Origin: Leptolyngbya sp. PCC 7375
GTDB lineage: Bacteria; Cyanobacteriota; Cyanobacteriia; Phormidesmidales; Phormidesmidaceae
DNA length: 64,000 nucleotides
Reading direction: 5' to 3'
Assembly (NCBI RefSeq): GCF_000316115.1
Contig: NZ_JH993797.1
Location: forward strand, 372,001-436,000
A model generated the notes under the pieces. It saw only the letters and a list, made by a program, of their open reading frames with translations. It was not told the origin of the DNA and searched no databases. Each line of letters starts with the position of its first letter. Within the stretch, counting starts at the first letter, position 1. Positions 34,326 to 44,685 of the stretch are shown here, one piece after another. The translations under genes and the position numbers were made by a program.

Positions 34326-35555
34326 TCAGCACACTTCAAACGTCAACCCAGCCGCTTTCACCAACCGTTTGATCAAAACATCTCCAAACATTGATGCCGG
34401 TGTCCAAAATCCACCTGCTTTAACAGACGGGGGAAAATCCTCCGCCAAGCATAGTCCCGCCTGGCCTAAAATCTTAGCTGTAGACCCATAGCCTGGGTCG
34501 CGATCGCCCGTCACCTTAACTTGAATAGTCTGTCCCTCGGCAATCTTGCCCCAGAACCGCAAATCATAAAACCCTTGCTCTTGAGCAGTCTGACTCGGCC
34601 CTTCCCCCGATTTAGGCATCAACGTATTCTCCAATAGCCAGCGTGTTGGAGAGAATGCCATGGCCGCTGCCATCGCACCTAGACCAACATTAAGACCTTG
34701 GGCAACAAGCCAGCCTGTAGCATTAGGTCCGGTTAGTATCGCCTCGTCATACTGAAACTGTTTGCCATAGGCATACTCCAGCAAGGCATTGGACCGTAAC
34801 ACAATCCGGGTATTAATGGCTGCCATCACAAATGGGGACACCCATCCTTGAAAATCCTGATCGTACTGTACTGGCACCAGCGTCGGGGGATGATTCAAAG
34901 ACTCACGGCTATCTGGGCAAAGGGAATAGGGGTTGTCCAACTCCTGGCGCAGGGCCGGATCTCCACTGGCCTCTTGCACCAAATTAATGCCACTGGCAGC
35001 GGTGCCTCCTGAGATGCCGCCCATGGCAGCTTTTACCCGCATTTTGATGCGATCGCACCCCTGACCAAACCGCTCTTTCGCCTGCTGCTGCAAATAATAC
35101 ACACCCAAATCAGACGGAATCGAGTCAAACCCACAGCAGTGAACAATCCGCGCCCCGGATTGCTCGGCAGTGGTACTGTACCGCTGAATCATCCGACGAA
35201 TCCACTGGGGCTCCCCGGTCAGATCGCAATAGTCGGTGCCGGTCTCCGCACACACCTTAACCAGCGGCTCTCCATACAGGGCGTAGGGACCCACCGTGGA
35301 GACAACAACCTGGGTTTGGTTGCACATTTGCTGCAAACTAGCCTCATCGGAAACGTCTGCAACGATTTGGGGCAAGCTGTTGGCCCCTAGATCAGATACC
35401 AGGGCATTTAATTTAGCCTGGGAACGACCTGCGATCGCCCACTTAACAGCACCATTTACCCCAACCTGATTTAACAAATACTCACAGAGAATATGGCCAA
35501 CAAATCCGGTTGCACCAAAAACAACTAAATTGTATTGGGGGGTTTGATAAACCAT
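34326..35555 (-). CDS. Saccharopine dehydrogenase-like / trans-acting enoyl reductase-family oxidoreductase
   Basis: 409 residues. An N-terminal Rossmann fold binds NAD(P): YNLVVFGATGFVGHILCEYL (GxTGxxG near residues 14-20) and KWAIAGRSQAKLNAL. VSTVGPYALYGEPLVKVCAE and CDLTGEPQWIRRMIQRY, plus HCCGFDSIPSDLGVYYL, are typical of the membrane-associated saccharopine dehydrogenase-like group whose members include trans-acting enoyl reductases. The substrate here is unknown; true lysine metabolism is unlikely. Its C-terminal 55 codons also occur as a displaced fragment at 31366. Confidence 0.85.
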   Translation of the reverse strand: MVYQTPQYNLVVFGATGFVGHILCEYLLNQVGVNGAVKWAIAGRSQAKLNALVSDLGANSLPQIVADVSDEASLQQMCNQTQVVVSTVGPYALYGEPLVKVCAETGTDYCDLTGEPQWIRRMIQRYSTTAEQSGARIVHCCGFDSIPSDLGVYYLQQQAKERFGQGCDRIKMRVKAAMGGISGGTAASGINLVQEASGDPALRQELDNPYSLCPDSRESLNHPPTLVPVQYDQDFQGWVSPFVMAAINTRIVLRSNALLEYAYGKQFQYDEAILTGPNATGWLVAQGLNVGLGAMAAAMAFSPTRWLLENTLMPKSGEGPSQTAQEQGFYDLRFWGKIAEGQTIQVKVTGDRDPGYGSTAKILGQAGLCLAEDFPPSVKAGGFWTPASMFGDVLIKRLVKAAGLTFEVC

Positions 35556-35660
35556 GAAAAATTCCCTATTGTTCTAATTGATGGAGGCTAACAACCCTGT
35601 AGTACTAGACTAATAAATCCTGTCTTAAACAGACTAGAGTGCGATATTTCATTTTTCAAG

Positions 35661-36611
35661 TTATCTCATAGCACTCTGGGTTGAAACCTCTATACAAGGT
35701 TCACCGTGACAAACATTAACCTCAACCAGCACGTGGGCCAGGGAAGGAATGTGACTGAGCAGTTGTTTGTAATACTCGGGCGCTTGAGGATAATGGGTGA
35801 CTAGAGAGATTGTTGCAGCCAAATGATCTTGATCAAGGTACCAGACATGGAGGTCAGCAATACGGTTATCTGCATCCTCTTCAATGGCTTTGATAATATC
35901 GAACTTAATGTCTGCATCAACAGAGCCATCCAACAGAATCGCACTGGTGTCATTGACTAAACCATAGGCCCATTTAGTAATCACCCCTGCACCTACCAGG
36001 CCCATCAGTGCATCCAACCAAATCCAGCCTAAGAATTTTCCAGCGAACAGGGCAACAATGGCAAAAACAGAGGTCAGCGCATCTGCCAAAACGTGAAAAT
36101 AGGCCGCTCGCAGATTATGGTCATGGTGGTGGTGGTGGTGGTGGTGATCGTGATCATGATGGTCTTGCAGGAGCCAGGCACTGGCTAAATTGACTCCTAA
36201 GCCAAGGCAGGCGACCCCAATTGCCTCATTAAACTGAATGGTTTGGGGTTGAAACAAACGCCCGACTGATTCAAATGCCATCAGAAAAGCGATGACGACA
36301 AGGGCAACGGCACTGGCAAAACCGCCAAGCACACTGGCCTTTCCTGTCCCAAAGGTGTATTTAGGGTCAGCGATATGGTTTCGGGCATATTGATAGGCAA
36401 AAATCGTGATGCCAAAGGCGGCGACATGGGTTGCCATGTGCCAACCATCAGCTAGCAAGGCCATTGACCCAAAAACTGTTCCAGCCACAATCTCGGCCAC
36501 CATGGTGACGGCTGTAAACAGCATGACTATCTTGGTATTTTTTTCTGCACGACCCTGATCGTTAGAAAAGTCGTGAGAATGTTGCCACCGGTCAAGAATA
36601 TGAATATGCAT
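35661..36611 (-). CDS. Cation diffusion facilitator (CDF) with His-rich loop, DmeF-like
   Basis: 316 residues with six membrane helices. Metal-site motifs are LLADGWHMATHVAAF (helix II, HxxxD-type) and HVLADALTSVFAIVA (helix V). Between helices IV and V lies a run of His and Asp (DHHDHDHHHHHHHHDHN, about residues 149-165), and the N-terminus begins MHIHILDRWQHSHDF. This layout resembles DmeF-type Co2+/Ni2+ (or Zn2+) exporters. A CxxxC-like NVCHGEPC end may also bind metal. I place the start at ATG 36611 because the N-terminal His motif is typical; the upstream codons look non-coding. Confidence 0.88.
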   Translation of the reverse strand: MHIHILDRWQHSHDFSNDQGRAEKNTKIVMLFTAVTMVAEIVAGTVFGSMALLADGWHMATHVAAFGITIFAYQYARNHIADPKYTFGTGKASVLGGFASAVALVVIAFLMAFESVGRLFQPQTIQFNEAIGVACLGLGVNLASAWLLQDHHDHDHHHHHHHHDHNLRAAYFHVLADALTSVFAIVALFAGKFLGWIWLDALMGLVGAGVITKWAYGLVNDTSAILLDGSVDADIKFDIIKAIEEDADNRIADLHVWYLDQDHLAATISLVTHYPQAPEYYKQLLSHIPSLAHVLVEVNVCHGEPCIEVSTQSAMR

Positions 36612-36737
36612 GGAATTGATAGTGATGGGAAAACAGGCATCTTCAGCAACGCCGATAACGCAAGAAGAATCTAGTAACGTTGCCTGTATTTTTAGAATTA
36701 TATTAATCGGCGTCCCGTTCGAGCAAATTCTGTTGAC

Positions 36738-36780
36738 TGAAGTACCCCTGATTTTGGACCGTAAAATCAGGGGCACTTCA
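36738..36780. repeat. Long near-perfect hairpin
   Basis: TGAAGTACCCCTGATTTT and AAAATCAGGGGCACTTCA form an 18-bp stem with one mismatch and a 7-nt loop. It lies between the CDF gene and the large-protein block, which are divergent, so it is not a terminator for either. It could be a small repeat element or a protein binding site. Confidence 0.55.
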
Positions 36781-36990
36781 TGCGTCTTAATCTACTCTTT
36801 AATGCAGGCAAAACAAGCCAGGAACGGCTACGGAACGTTTCGGGAACGGAGCGATCGCTAGTGTAGGGCCATAGACATTTAAGTTCGATTTGGAATTTAG
36901 TCATCCCGAATCCGCATTCAATACCCCCCTCTAAAACTGATGGTAAGGCTTTGCAACCTGCCATAGGGAGGTGATCAACCAGGATTCCGA

Positions 36991-37071
36991 ATGAATGAAT
37001 CCATCGACAAGCGCTTGAGCAGCGCCTGTCTCAATTGCAAACTTAAGACATCCCTCCAAAACAATGGCTGA
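36991..37071 (+). CDS. Possible 26-codon leader peptide of the large-protein block
   Basis: The frame MNESIDKRLSSACLNCKLKT continues SLQNNG and stops at TGA 37069-37071, overlapping the ATG of the next gene (37064) by 8 bp. CCAGGA sits six bases before its start, and a strong AGGGAGGTGATC lies further upstream, whereas the 966-residue gene has no ribosome binding site of its own. The arrangement suggests translational coupling, but the peptide is short and could be chance. Confidence 0.4.
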   Translation: MNESIDKRLSSACLNCKLKTSLQNNG

Positions 37072-39964
37072 TCATTACACCTTTCTTTCCTGGGTGCGGG
37101 ATGGCGCTGCGGCCCAGATCTTGCAACCCGAAACCTTAGCGAATAACTTACCTGTTCGAGCCCCCCTTGAGGTCACCCTTGATATTGAAAGTCAGCCAAG
37201 CAGTACCACCGAATCTGTTACTGTCCATCTGGCAGTCTATGGTCCGGGTGATGTCCGCAGCCTGGATTTAGATGAAATTGTGCGTGTTGATCCGCCCCCT
37301 TTTAGCAATGGCTTTGAGCCCAATTATGTACCCGTCATTGAATTTCGTCGGGCTGACCTCCCTTGGTTGTTTTCTCCTGTAGCAGGTACTGCCAATAACA
37401 ACCAGAAGTTGCGTCCCTGGCTAACGCTTGTGGTTGTTCCAATAGAATCCGCTCAGCTCCAGTTGAAGACACGGGGACAGCTACCCCAGCTGCGTTGTCC
37501 CGTGCAAGAGTTGCCCGACCTGGCCGACAGCTGGGCCTGGGCCCATGCTCAGATCTTGAATCTCAGCCCTAGCGAGTCGATTTATACGATCTTAGAGGAA
37601 GAGCCAGAGCGTTGTACTTCACGTCTAATTGGACCACGTCGCCTGGAAGCAGGACGTAGCTACTACGCTTGCCTGGTACCCACCTTTAAGGCTGGAGTTG
37701 AGGCAGCGCTGGGGCATGAGGTAACAACCACCACCCTTGAACCCGCATGGCCTAGCCCTGCTAAGGCGCACCCCAGTGAGATGGTTGATTTACCCCTCTA
37801 CCACCGCTGGAGTTTTACGACGGGTGAATCGGGTGACTTTGAAACGCTGGTCAGTCGCTTGACACCCCATGGGATCACAAGCGGTATGGCTGTTCGCCAA
37901 CTGGATGTCAGTGAACCAGGAGCAGGTGTGATTGTGCGGGATGATGGCGAACCCGCTGAACTGTTGCCCTTCGCAGGAGCCCTTGCCCCCGAAGGACACC
38001 AGGAGAAAGCATGGACAACCGCAGCAGGAAAGCGTTTTGCCCAGGAACTGCGCCAGAAATTTGAGACTGTTGCTGAGGCCAAAACAAACGTTGTCGGAGC
38101 CCCCCTCTATGGTCGCTGGTATGCCGGGACAGATCGGCTTGCATCGGAGGGAGAAGCACCCCATTGGCTAAGCGATCTGAATCTTGATCCGCGCCTACGG
38201 GCCTATGCCAGCCTGGGCGTCCAAACGGTACAAAAACACCAGGAAGCTCTGATGGCATCTGCTTGGGAGCAACTGGATGAAGTGGAAAAAGCAAATCAGT
38301 TGTTGCGCCAGGCCCAATTAGCCAGGGATGTTGCCGATGGGATGATGCGTCATCGCCTCAGTAAGCTGCGCGACGCCACGCTGATGCAGGTGACTCGCGG
38401 TGCCCATAACCAGGTCGACTACCAAGACACGTTGGTGAGTGATGCGGTGACTCAAAGTGCCGCCCCCGATGGCATTGTCACCAGTACATTACGTCGCATG
38501 ACGCGACCCCGTGGGCCGCTGGTGCGCCGGACGCGGCACGGCGCACGTTTAGACACCTATGCCTTTGTCAAAGGAACCGCCTCAGGCACCATCAAAATTG
38601 ATACCCGTAGCGTTGTTGCGAAAGGATCCGTGCCCTTTGATGACCTGGATGCCATTTTCACGATGTTTCTTAAGGGCAGTCGGCATACCTTTGCCAGTCA
38701 AACTTTGCAGGAACAGAAAGACGCTTACAACAGCATCTTCTTTAAAATTCGGTTCGCAAAATGGACTGAAACGGCACCGAAGTCAGCCTCGGGAAGTTTA
38801 TTGACGCGGCTGAAAAGCTCTATTCACATTTCACGAGCATTCAATGCCGCGATCGCACTCATGGAGCGTCAAGAACGCCTGACCCATAGCCTTCCCGATG
38901 ACCCAACTGGGTTTCCCGATGTGGCAGATATGGCCGAGGCAGTCAAAGCGCAACTCGATCCCAATGAAAACGTTGAAGCACACATTCGCGATCGCTTTGA
39001 AGCAGGCTTTGACTTTGACGCTCGTACCCATGTCGATCTACTAGAGCCCATCCTGGCCGCCCCCTACTTTCGTCAGCCCATGTACGAAGTATTGGAAGAC
39101 ATGGCTCCAGGCTTTTTGCTCACGGGGGCTGACGGGTTACCACCGGAGAGCATCAGCCTGGTCGAAACCAATGGCTCCTTTATTTATGCCTACATGATTG
39201 GCCTCAACCACGGCATGGCCAACGAGCTACTCTGGCGCGGCTTCCCCACCGATCAGCGAGGCACCTATTTCCGTAGCTTTTGGGATTATGCGGGCCAGAA
39301 TGGACAATCTGTGTCGGGACAACCCAGTGATGATGAGGGTCCTGTCGATATCGAACCCTTGCACAAACTACCGCCTCAACTCCGGTTGCTCGATGGCAAT
39401 CCCAATGCCGCCACCAACTACCTGACCTTGGTACTCCGAGGCGAGTTTCTGCATCGTTTTCCTAATGCCTGGCTTGCAGCCCAACCAGCGGTCTTCAAGC
39501 CGTTACCAAAGGGGCGGCGAAAGCGTCAGTTATCGACGGAACAACCCAAAATGCCGATCTTCTCCGGTCGATTGGGTGACGACGCGGCCTTCTTTGCCTT
39601 TGACCTGACCCTGGCTGAAGCCCGAGGCGATAGCCAGAACCCAGGTTGGTATATCGTTTTTCGCGAACCGCCTACGGAAGTACGCTTTGGGCTAGATGTC
39701 CCGGCTGGCAACGACACCGTACCCAAGAGTCTGGACAATCTGGCCTGGAACCATGTGATGGACGTTTCCCAGGGCGATCGCTACGCCAATACCCTGCATA
39801 GCCAACTCACGGCTAAGTCCACGTTTACTGAGCGAGTTGATCCGCAATCCTCTCAGGCAGCACCGGTAACCTGGGCTGCCAATGGTGCCCATATGGCACG
39901 GTGCCTGATGCAATGGCCCGTCAGTGTTGCCTTTCATGCAGAGGCGCTGCTGCCCTCACCTTGA
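37064..39964 (+). CDS. Large uncharacterised protein A of the five-gene block (966 aa)
   Basis: I cannot assign a function. The N-terminal third looks beta-rich and has recurring hydrophobic strand motifs: YTFLSWVRDGAAAQILQP, VHLAVYGPGDVRSLDLDEI, FEPNYVPVIEFRRADLPWLF, LRPWLTLVVVPIES (near residue 117) and LPDLADSWAWAHAQ. A middle helical region (about 400-470) and an Arg/Lys-rich segment (TSTLRRMTRPRGPLVRRTRH, near 475) follow. There is no signal peptide or membrane helix, so it is probably cytoplasmic or exported by an unconventional route. From memory, similar motifs occur in long hypothetical proteins of actinobacteria and myxobacteria; this is unverified. HIP1 octamers inside the gene indicate long residence in a cyanobacterial genome. 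First of five co-directional genes; start ATG overlaps a short leader frame. Confidence 0.8.
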   Translation: MADHYTFLSWVRDGAAAQILQPETLANNLPVRAPLEVTLDIESQPSSTTESVTVHLAVYGPGDVRSLDLDEIVRVDPPPFSNGFEPNYVPVIEFRRADLPWLFSPVAGTANNNQKLRPWLTLVVVPIESAQLQLKTRGQLPQLRCPVQELPDLADSWAWAHAQILNLSPSESIYTILEEEPERCTSRLIGPRRLEAGRSYYACLVPTFKAGVEAALGHEVTTTTLEPAWPSPAKAHPSEMVDLPLYHRWSFTTGESGDFETLVSRLTPHGITSGMAVRQLDVSEPGAGVIVRDDGEPAELLPFAGALAPEGHQEKAWTTAAGKRFAQELRQKFETVAEAKTNVVGAPLYGRWYAGTDRLASEGEAPHWLSDLNLDPRLRAYASLGVQTVQKHQEALMASAWEQLDEVEKANQLLRQAQLARDVADGMMRHRLSKLRDATLMQVTRGAHNQVDYQDTLVSDAVTQSAAPDGIVTSTLRRMTRPRGPLVRRTRHGARLDTYAFVKGTASGTIKIDTRSVVAKGSVPFDDLDAIFTMFLKGSRHTFASQTLQEQKDAYNSIFFKIRFAKWTETAPKSASGSLLTRLKSSIHISRAFNAAIALMERQERLTHSLPDDPTGFPDVADMAEAVKAQLDPNENVEAHIRDRFEAGFDFDARTHVDLLEPILAAPYFRQPMYEVLEDMAPGFLLTGADGLPPESISLVETNGSFIYAYMIGLNHGMANELLWRGFPTDQRGTYFRSFWDYAGQNGQSVSGQPSDDEGPVDIEPLHKLPPQLRLLDGNPNAATNYLTLVLRGEFLHRFPNAWLAAQPAVFKPLPKGRRKRQLSTEQPKMPIFSGRLGDDAAFFAFDLTLAEARGDSQNPGWYIVFREPPTEVRFGLDVPAGNDTVPKSLDNLAWNHVMDVSQGDRYANTLHSQLTAKSTFTERVDPQSSQAAPVTWAANGAHMARCLMQWPVSVAFHAEALLPSP

Positions 39965-40101
39965 TGGGGTTTAGACAAGCCCCCAGCAGGTGGACATTGC
40001 CGTTCCTATGTTCGGATCTTATTCAAACCTCCGAAAGAAAGGCATTGCCCACCCTGCATCTTTCTGTTGCCTTCTGCCTTTTGCAATAACGGACGAAACC
40101 T

Positions 40102-43100
40102 ATGACTACCCTGACCCCGGCTCAATTTGCCCCGCTCCAGCAAGCTCGTCAGATCCTGACCCAACAGGAAACTGACGCCCGTGTTGCTGAACATCAGAAC
40201 CTCCAAGCTGAAACCGCTCTCATCGCGGCCCGTCGGAGTGGGGAGGCCCAGGCAATTCAGCAAGCGCTGAACAATCATCAAGCGGCTCAAGCAGCGGTCG
40301 AGACCGCCCACACCCAGCTCAAGCAAACTGAAGTGGACATCGAGCAGGCCTATGGGACCGTTTTGGCGCAGATGGATGCAGACGATCCATTAACAGCTTT
40401 GACGGGCGATTGCCCCATAGCGTTGTTCCCCGTGCGGTTAGAAACCCGCTTCATTGTGGAGTCGGGGCGACGGGAACTGCGGGTGCGGATCTTTCCGGAA
40501 GAACTGCACGTGGATACCCATGAAGAGGCGTTAACCAACGAGGAATTAACCTGGGGCCAGGCCTACTTAGAACGGACTGCCGATGCCAATGAGGAACGCG
40601 ATAAAGCAGTCGCTTGGGCCGAGCTAGCGGATCGGTTTGGGGCTCCCCGTGCAGCCTGGATTGTGCGATCGCTAACCCAGGAAACGACACCCAGCCAACG
40701 GGCCTCCAGTTGGACCCGTGCCCCCTATACCGAACTGATGCCCGATCGCTGGCTGATAGTCGGTTATGACGAAAAGCGAGATCAGCAGGTTCGAGTAAAC
40801 GCGATCGAACAATTTCGCACCTTAGGCAATCCCATTCCCTTTCGCCTAAAGACAGGATGGGATCCTCAAGCGACAGAACCTGATCTGTCCTCTGAGCAGG
40901 TACTCACCGATGATGCCATGCGCTGGATGGTGGACTTTGATGAGGCCGAGCGAGTTGGCATGGCCGTTCGCATTGACCTGACCGACTATGCCGACGACAG
41001 CATTCCTTTCCTGATTGCCGTTGGGGTCAAGGCAACGGCAGGGGACGCCACCGATATCTTGAATCAACAGTTTGAAGCCCTGCGTTATACATCCACCCTC
41101 GGCTTTATTCCCCAAGGGACACCTACCAACAATACTGAAACGGTGACCTCTGGCTACAGCTTAAAAGATCCTCTCCATCAAACCCAATTTACGTTGGAGC
41201 AATTGCGGGGGGAAGCCCCCGACAACAGCAATGCTGCTCGCATGAGCCAGGCATTCGGGGTGGAGAGAGCGATCTTCAGCCATGTGTGGGGCGGTCATGC
41301 AGACGATCAGCGGGGTACCAGTGCCATGAATCGTGTTCTGTGGCCGGCTACCTGGGGCTATTTCCTTGATCGAATGCTCCCATCCACGGCCCTCGGTCCT
41401 GATCACCTCCAGCCAACCAATCGAATCTTGAACGATCATCGACCCGCAGTATATAGCCTGTTCAAAGACTATGTTCGTGCCCGTGGCCCTTTACCAACTC
41501 TCAGGGTAGGTAACCAACCCTATGGCATTCTGCCATTGGTGAATTTAGAGCGCTGGCAGCCTATTGATGAATCAGAGACCTTAGACAACAACATTCGTGC
41601 CGTACTACAAAAAGTGCGCGACAATTACTTAGGACGACAACATAGCTCTATTCAGCAAGTAGGCCTGGGCTCACGACCTGAAAGAACACTGATCAGCCTC
41701 CTCTCCCAAAGTCCTGTTCCCATGACCTTTGGCGTTCATCATTTGATGTCTGATCAGTTTGTCGATGTCGTCAGCGAACTTCACCAAGAGTGGCATCACA
41801 CTCCTATTCTGAATGAGGCTTGGGAACGCCTTAGAGAAGTCTTTTTAACGCTGGGGGCGGGTCCCTTGAATCTACAAACCACCTCTGGATCAGCGCGTCC
41901 CCTGGTGGCACGTTCGGTATACGGCAATGGGGTTCACACCTTGGATATGCCTGCCGTCCAGGCAGAGGCCCTCTCGGCCACAGAAACTCTCATCAACAAT
42001 TATCTAGAAGACATTCAAATAAGTTCACTCATGGACTTACGTAATGTTGACTTAGCCAATGGCCCCAAAGCTCTCCTGTATTATCTCGTACGGCACGCCA
42101 AACTCTCTGCCTACGCCCGTGCGATTCAAAAAGAACAAGCGCCTAACAGCTTTACCTATGAGGAGAATGAGCTTTACAACATTACAACCGATGATGACAC
42201 CACCTGCTGGGATCAGGCCGCAACGCCCTATCCAGGCACATCCCGCTCCTACGCAGATCAATATGACCATTTAGCTACAACAGATACCCATATCGACCCT
42301 GACTTGATTGATTTTGATGCCGGGTTGGAAGAACTCAAAACGTTACCCACCGAGGATCTCGACCTACTCTTCCGAGAAACCCTAGCACTGACAGACTATC
42401 GCGTGGATGCCTGGGCCACTGGATTTGCCACCAAGCGCCTCAATACCCTGCGCACGTCTGGTCACGGTGGCACCTATGTCGGTGGTTATGGCTGGCTCTA
42501 TAACCTCAAGGTGCCGCCCCTCGAAACCCCTACCCCAGCCAACCCAACAGCGAATGATTCTGTCGGCTATATCCAGGCTCCTTCAATTGATCAGGCCAAA
42601 ACGGCAGCCCTCTTACGCAGCGGTCAACAGGCACGGGCCAATGAAGATGAATCTAATCCATTCAATATCGACTTATCTTCAGAGCGGGTGCATCTGGCTC
42701 GCCAACTGCTGGATGGGGTGCGGGCAGGGCAGTCCCTGGGAATGCTGCTAGGCTATCGTTTCGAACGGCGTTTGCAGGAGCAACAACTGGCCGAAACAAT
42801 TCCCAGCTTTCGCAATGCCTATCCCATCGTTGCGGGTAAAGCACAGGAGGAAACTGAACCGACAGATCAACCGGCAGATAAGCTAGCCGCTCCAACCGTT
42901 GTGGATGGTCTAGCGTTGATTCGCGCCCTGCGTCGTCACACCGACTTGCCCGCTGGCACCCCACACTGGATTCCTTCTGAGGTCCGGTCAATCCTATCAA
43001 CGGGGAAACTGACAACGCTGAAATCGGTAGGCCATGAGGTCGAACGTGCCCTGGATGCCGTTGGCGATGCGGTCATCACCGAAAGCACGTTTCAGACGCT

Positions 43101-44673
43101 GCGAGGGAACCCGGCTCGGGCAGGTGCAGCGCTGGATGCGATTGCAAATGGTGAAACCCCACCGCCCGAACTGGAATCCCAGCTCACGCCTCGCCAAGGT
43201 CGCACCATCAGCCACCGCTTGTTTATTCCCCTGCAGCAGATAGCACCCTCATCCCAACGCCCCCGCGCTCAAGCCGCCCCCCAGCTGAATGCATTCTGCA
43301 CCCATGTGCTAGGAGATCTAAGCCAGTATCAGGTCACGGGTCAATACCAGGATGTTAATGGGGATGAGGTGGCGCAGCGATCGCTAACCATCGACACCTT
43401 AGAGCTAGATGCCATTGATCTGGTCTACCTTGCGGCAACAGACCCCGGTGGCCAGTCTGATCTCGAAGTGCTGCTGCGCGATCAATTTCTTAGCGATCGC
43501 CCCGACACCGTCAGCCCTGATGCTTCTGTTCATCTCCAGTTAGACCTGGCAGACGCTAATCAGCTCGACTTAGCCACACTATTGGAACATGCCCGTGCCC
43601 TGTACCAGGTTATTGCCAGTAGCCGTCCCCTCACCGACAATGACTTAATCGAAGTGGGCGATGAGCCTGCCGTTACCTGGGCCGTAACGGAGCTCAGCCA
43701 TCGAGTCGAAGAAGCGATCGCTAGCTTTACCAATGCTCTAGGCACATTGAGCGCTCGGCTCACGGAGACGACAAGCCAACCTGCCCAGCTGAGAAATGCC
43801 CTTTACGGCGTTTCAGCCTTTGGCATCCCTGGCAGTATCCCGTTAGCGTCCGCCGATGTCCCTGATGCCAGCGCGATGCTGACCGAGCAAGCCCAGGCCG
43901 TGGTGGAAATTATGCAGACCCGACAGGTGCAGCTGCAAGTTCTCGACGCCACCTTTGGTGATGCCATTACAACCGATGCCGAGCGCATTAAGTTCCACAC
44001 TCAACAACTCAAGCAAGTCTTTGGGGAGACTTTCCAAATTCTTACTCTGTTTAGTCCGGCTAATGGTAACGAGATCGCGGCCGGGTTTGTAGCCAACGAT
44101 ACCCTGTTGAATGGTGCTCAAGAAGCCCCCGAGCAGCTCATCAGCCAGGTGGCTGCCGTGCGGCCTGCTGTCGCCCAACTTCAACAGTTGAGAGACTATA
44201 CCGAGATTCTCATCCCCGAGCAGCTTGCGCTCACGGTGGCCCAACTTCCCTTTGCGGATGACAGTACCCGCTGGGCCGGATTACCTGGCGTCCCTGCTGA
44301 ACACGGTGCGATTTCTCTCCTGGCCCTAACGACAACTCCTTATGATCCGGCCCAACCCATGACCGGTCTCTTTATCGATACCTGGGATGAACTGATTCCA
44401 GCCGATACCCAAACCACTGGACTCGCCTTCAACTTTAATGCCCCCAACAGCGAGCCCCCTAATGCCATCCTGCTGGCGACTCCCGCCGATCCGACTCAAC
44501 CCTGGAGTACTGACGAACTCCTAGAAAACGTCAAAACCCTGGTGGAAACCCTGCCCTTCCGCGCCGCCCAATTCAAACTTCCTGGTCTTGGCCACTTCCT
44601 CCCCGCCGCCTTCTTTGCTTTTAACCCCGAGAACGACACCGTATCAACCGATTTCTCAGCTTATTTGGATTAA
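40102..44673 (+). CDS. Giant uncharacterised protein B of the five-gene block (1523 aa)
   Basis: The first about 90 residues are a long coiled coil rich in Ala, Gln and Glu. Then comes a domain with CPIALFPVRLETRFIVESGR, LRVRIFPEELHVDTHEEALT and GAPRAAWIVRSL (about residues 105-210). Around residue 470 there is RGPLPTLRVGNQPYGILPLV, followed by long helical regions with many acidic residues. No transmembrane segments, secretion signal or enzyme motif can be seen. The stop is 12 bp before the next start, which carries AAGGAG, so B and C are surely co-translated. Several HIP1 sites occur within it. Size and multi-domain look suggest a structural or scaffold protein, which is inference. Confidence 0.82.
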   Translation: MTTLTPAQFAPLQQARQILTQQETDARVAEHQNLQAETALIAARRSGEAQAIQQALNNHQAAQAAVETAHTQLKQTEVDIEQAYGTVLAQMDADDPLTALTGDCPIALFPVRLETRFIVESGRRELRVRIFPEELHVDTHEEALTNEELTWGQAYLERTADANEERDKAVAWAELADRFGAPRAAWIVRSLTQETTPSQRASSWTRAPYTELMPDRWLIVGYDEKRDQQVRVNAIEQFRTLGNPIPFRLKTGWDPQATEPDLSSEQVLTDDAMRWMVDFDEAERVGMAVRIDLTDYADDSIPFLIAVGVKATAGDATDILNQQFEALRYTSTLGFIPQGTPTNNTETVTSGYSLKDPLHQTQFTLEQLRGEAPDNSNAARMSQAFGVERAIFSHVWGGHADDQRGTSAMNRVLWPATWGYFLDRMLPSTALGPDHLQPTNRILNDHRPAVYSLFKDYVRARGPLPTLRVGNQPYGILPLVNLERWQPIDESETLDNNIRAVLQKVRDNYLGRQHSSIQQVGLGSRPERTLISLLSQSPVPMTFGVHHLMSDQFVDVVSELHQEWHHTPILNEAWERLREVFLTLGAGPLNLQTTSGSARPLVARSVYGNGVHTLDMPAVQAEALSATETLINNYLEDIQISSLMDLRNVDLANGPKALLYYLVRHAKLSAYARAIQKEQAPNSFTYEENELYNITTDDDTTCWDQAATPYPGTSRSYADQYDHLATTDTHIDPDLIDFDAGLEELKTLPTEDLDLLFRETLALTDYRVDAWATGFATKRLNTLRTSGHGGTYVGGYGWLYNLKVPPLETPTPANPTANDSVGYIQAPSIDQAKTAALLRSGQQARANEDESNPFNIDLSSERVHLARQLLDGVRAGQSLGMLLGYRFERRLQEQQLAETIPSFRNAYPIVAGKAQEETEPTDQPADKLAAPTVVDGLALIRALRRHTDLPAGTPHWIPSEVRSILSTGKLTTLKSVGHEVERALDAVGDAVITESTFQTLRGNPARAGAALDAIANGETPPPELESQLTPRQGRTISHRLFIPLQQIAPSSQRPRAQAAPQLNAFCTHVLGDLSQYQVTGQYQDVNGDEVAQRSLTIDTLELDAIDLVYLAATDPGGQSDLEVLLRDQFLSDRPDTVSPDASVHLQLDLADANQLDLATLLEHARALYQVIASSRPLTDNDLIEVGDEPAVTWAVTELSHRVEEAIASFTNALGTLSARLTETTSQPAQLRNALYGVSAFGIPGSIPLASADVPDASAMLTEQAQAVVEIMQTRQVQLQVLDATFGDAITTDAERIKFHTQQLKQVFGETFQILTLFSPANGNEIAAGFVANDTLLNGAQEAPEQLISQVAAVRPAVAQLQQLRDYTEILIPEQLALTVAQLPFADDSTRWAGLPGVPAEHGAISLLALTTTPYDPAQPMTGLFIDTWDELIPADTQTTGLAFNFNAPNSEPPNAILLATPADPTQPWSTDELLENVKTLVETLPFRAAQFKLPGLGHFLPAAFFAFNPENDTVSTDFSAYLD

Positions 44674-44685
44674 AGGAGATTTATC

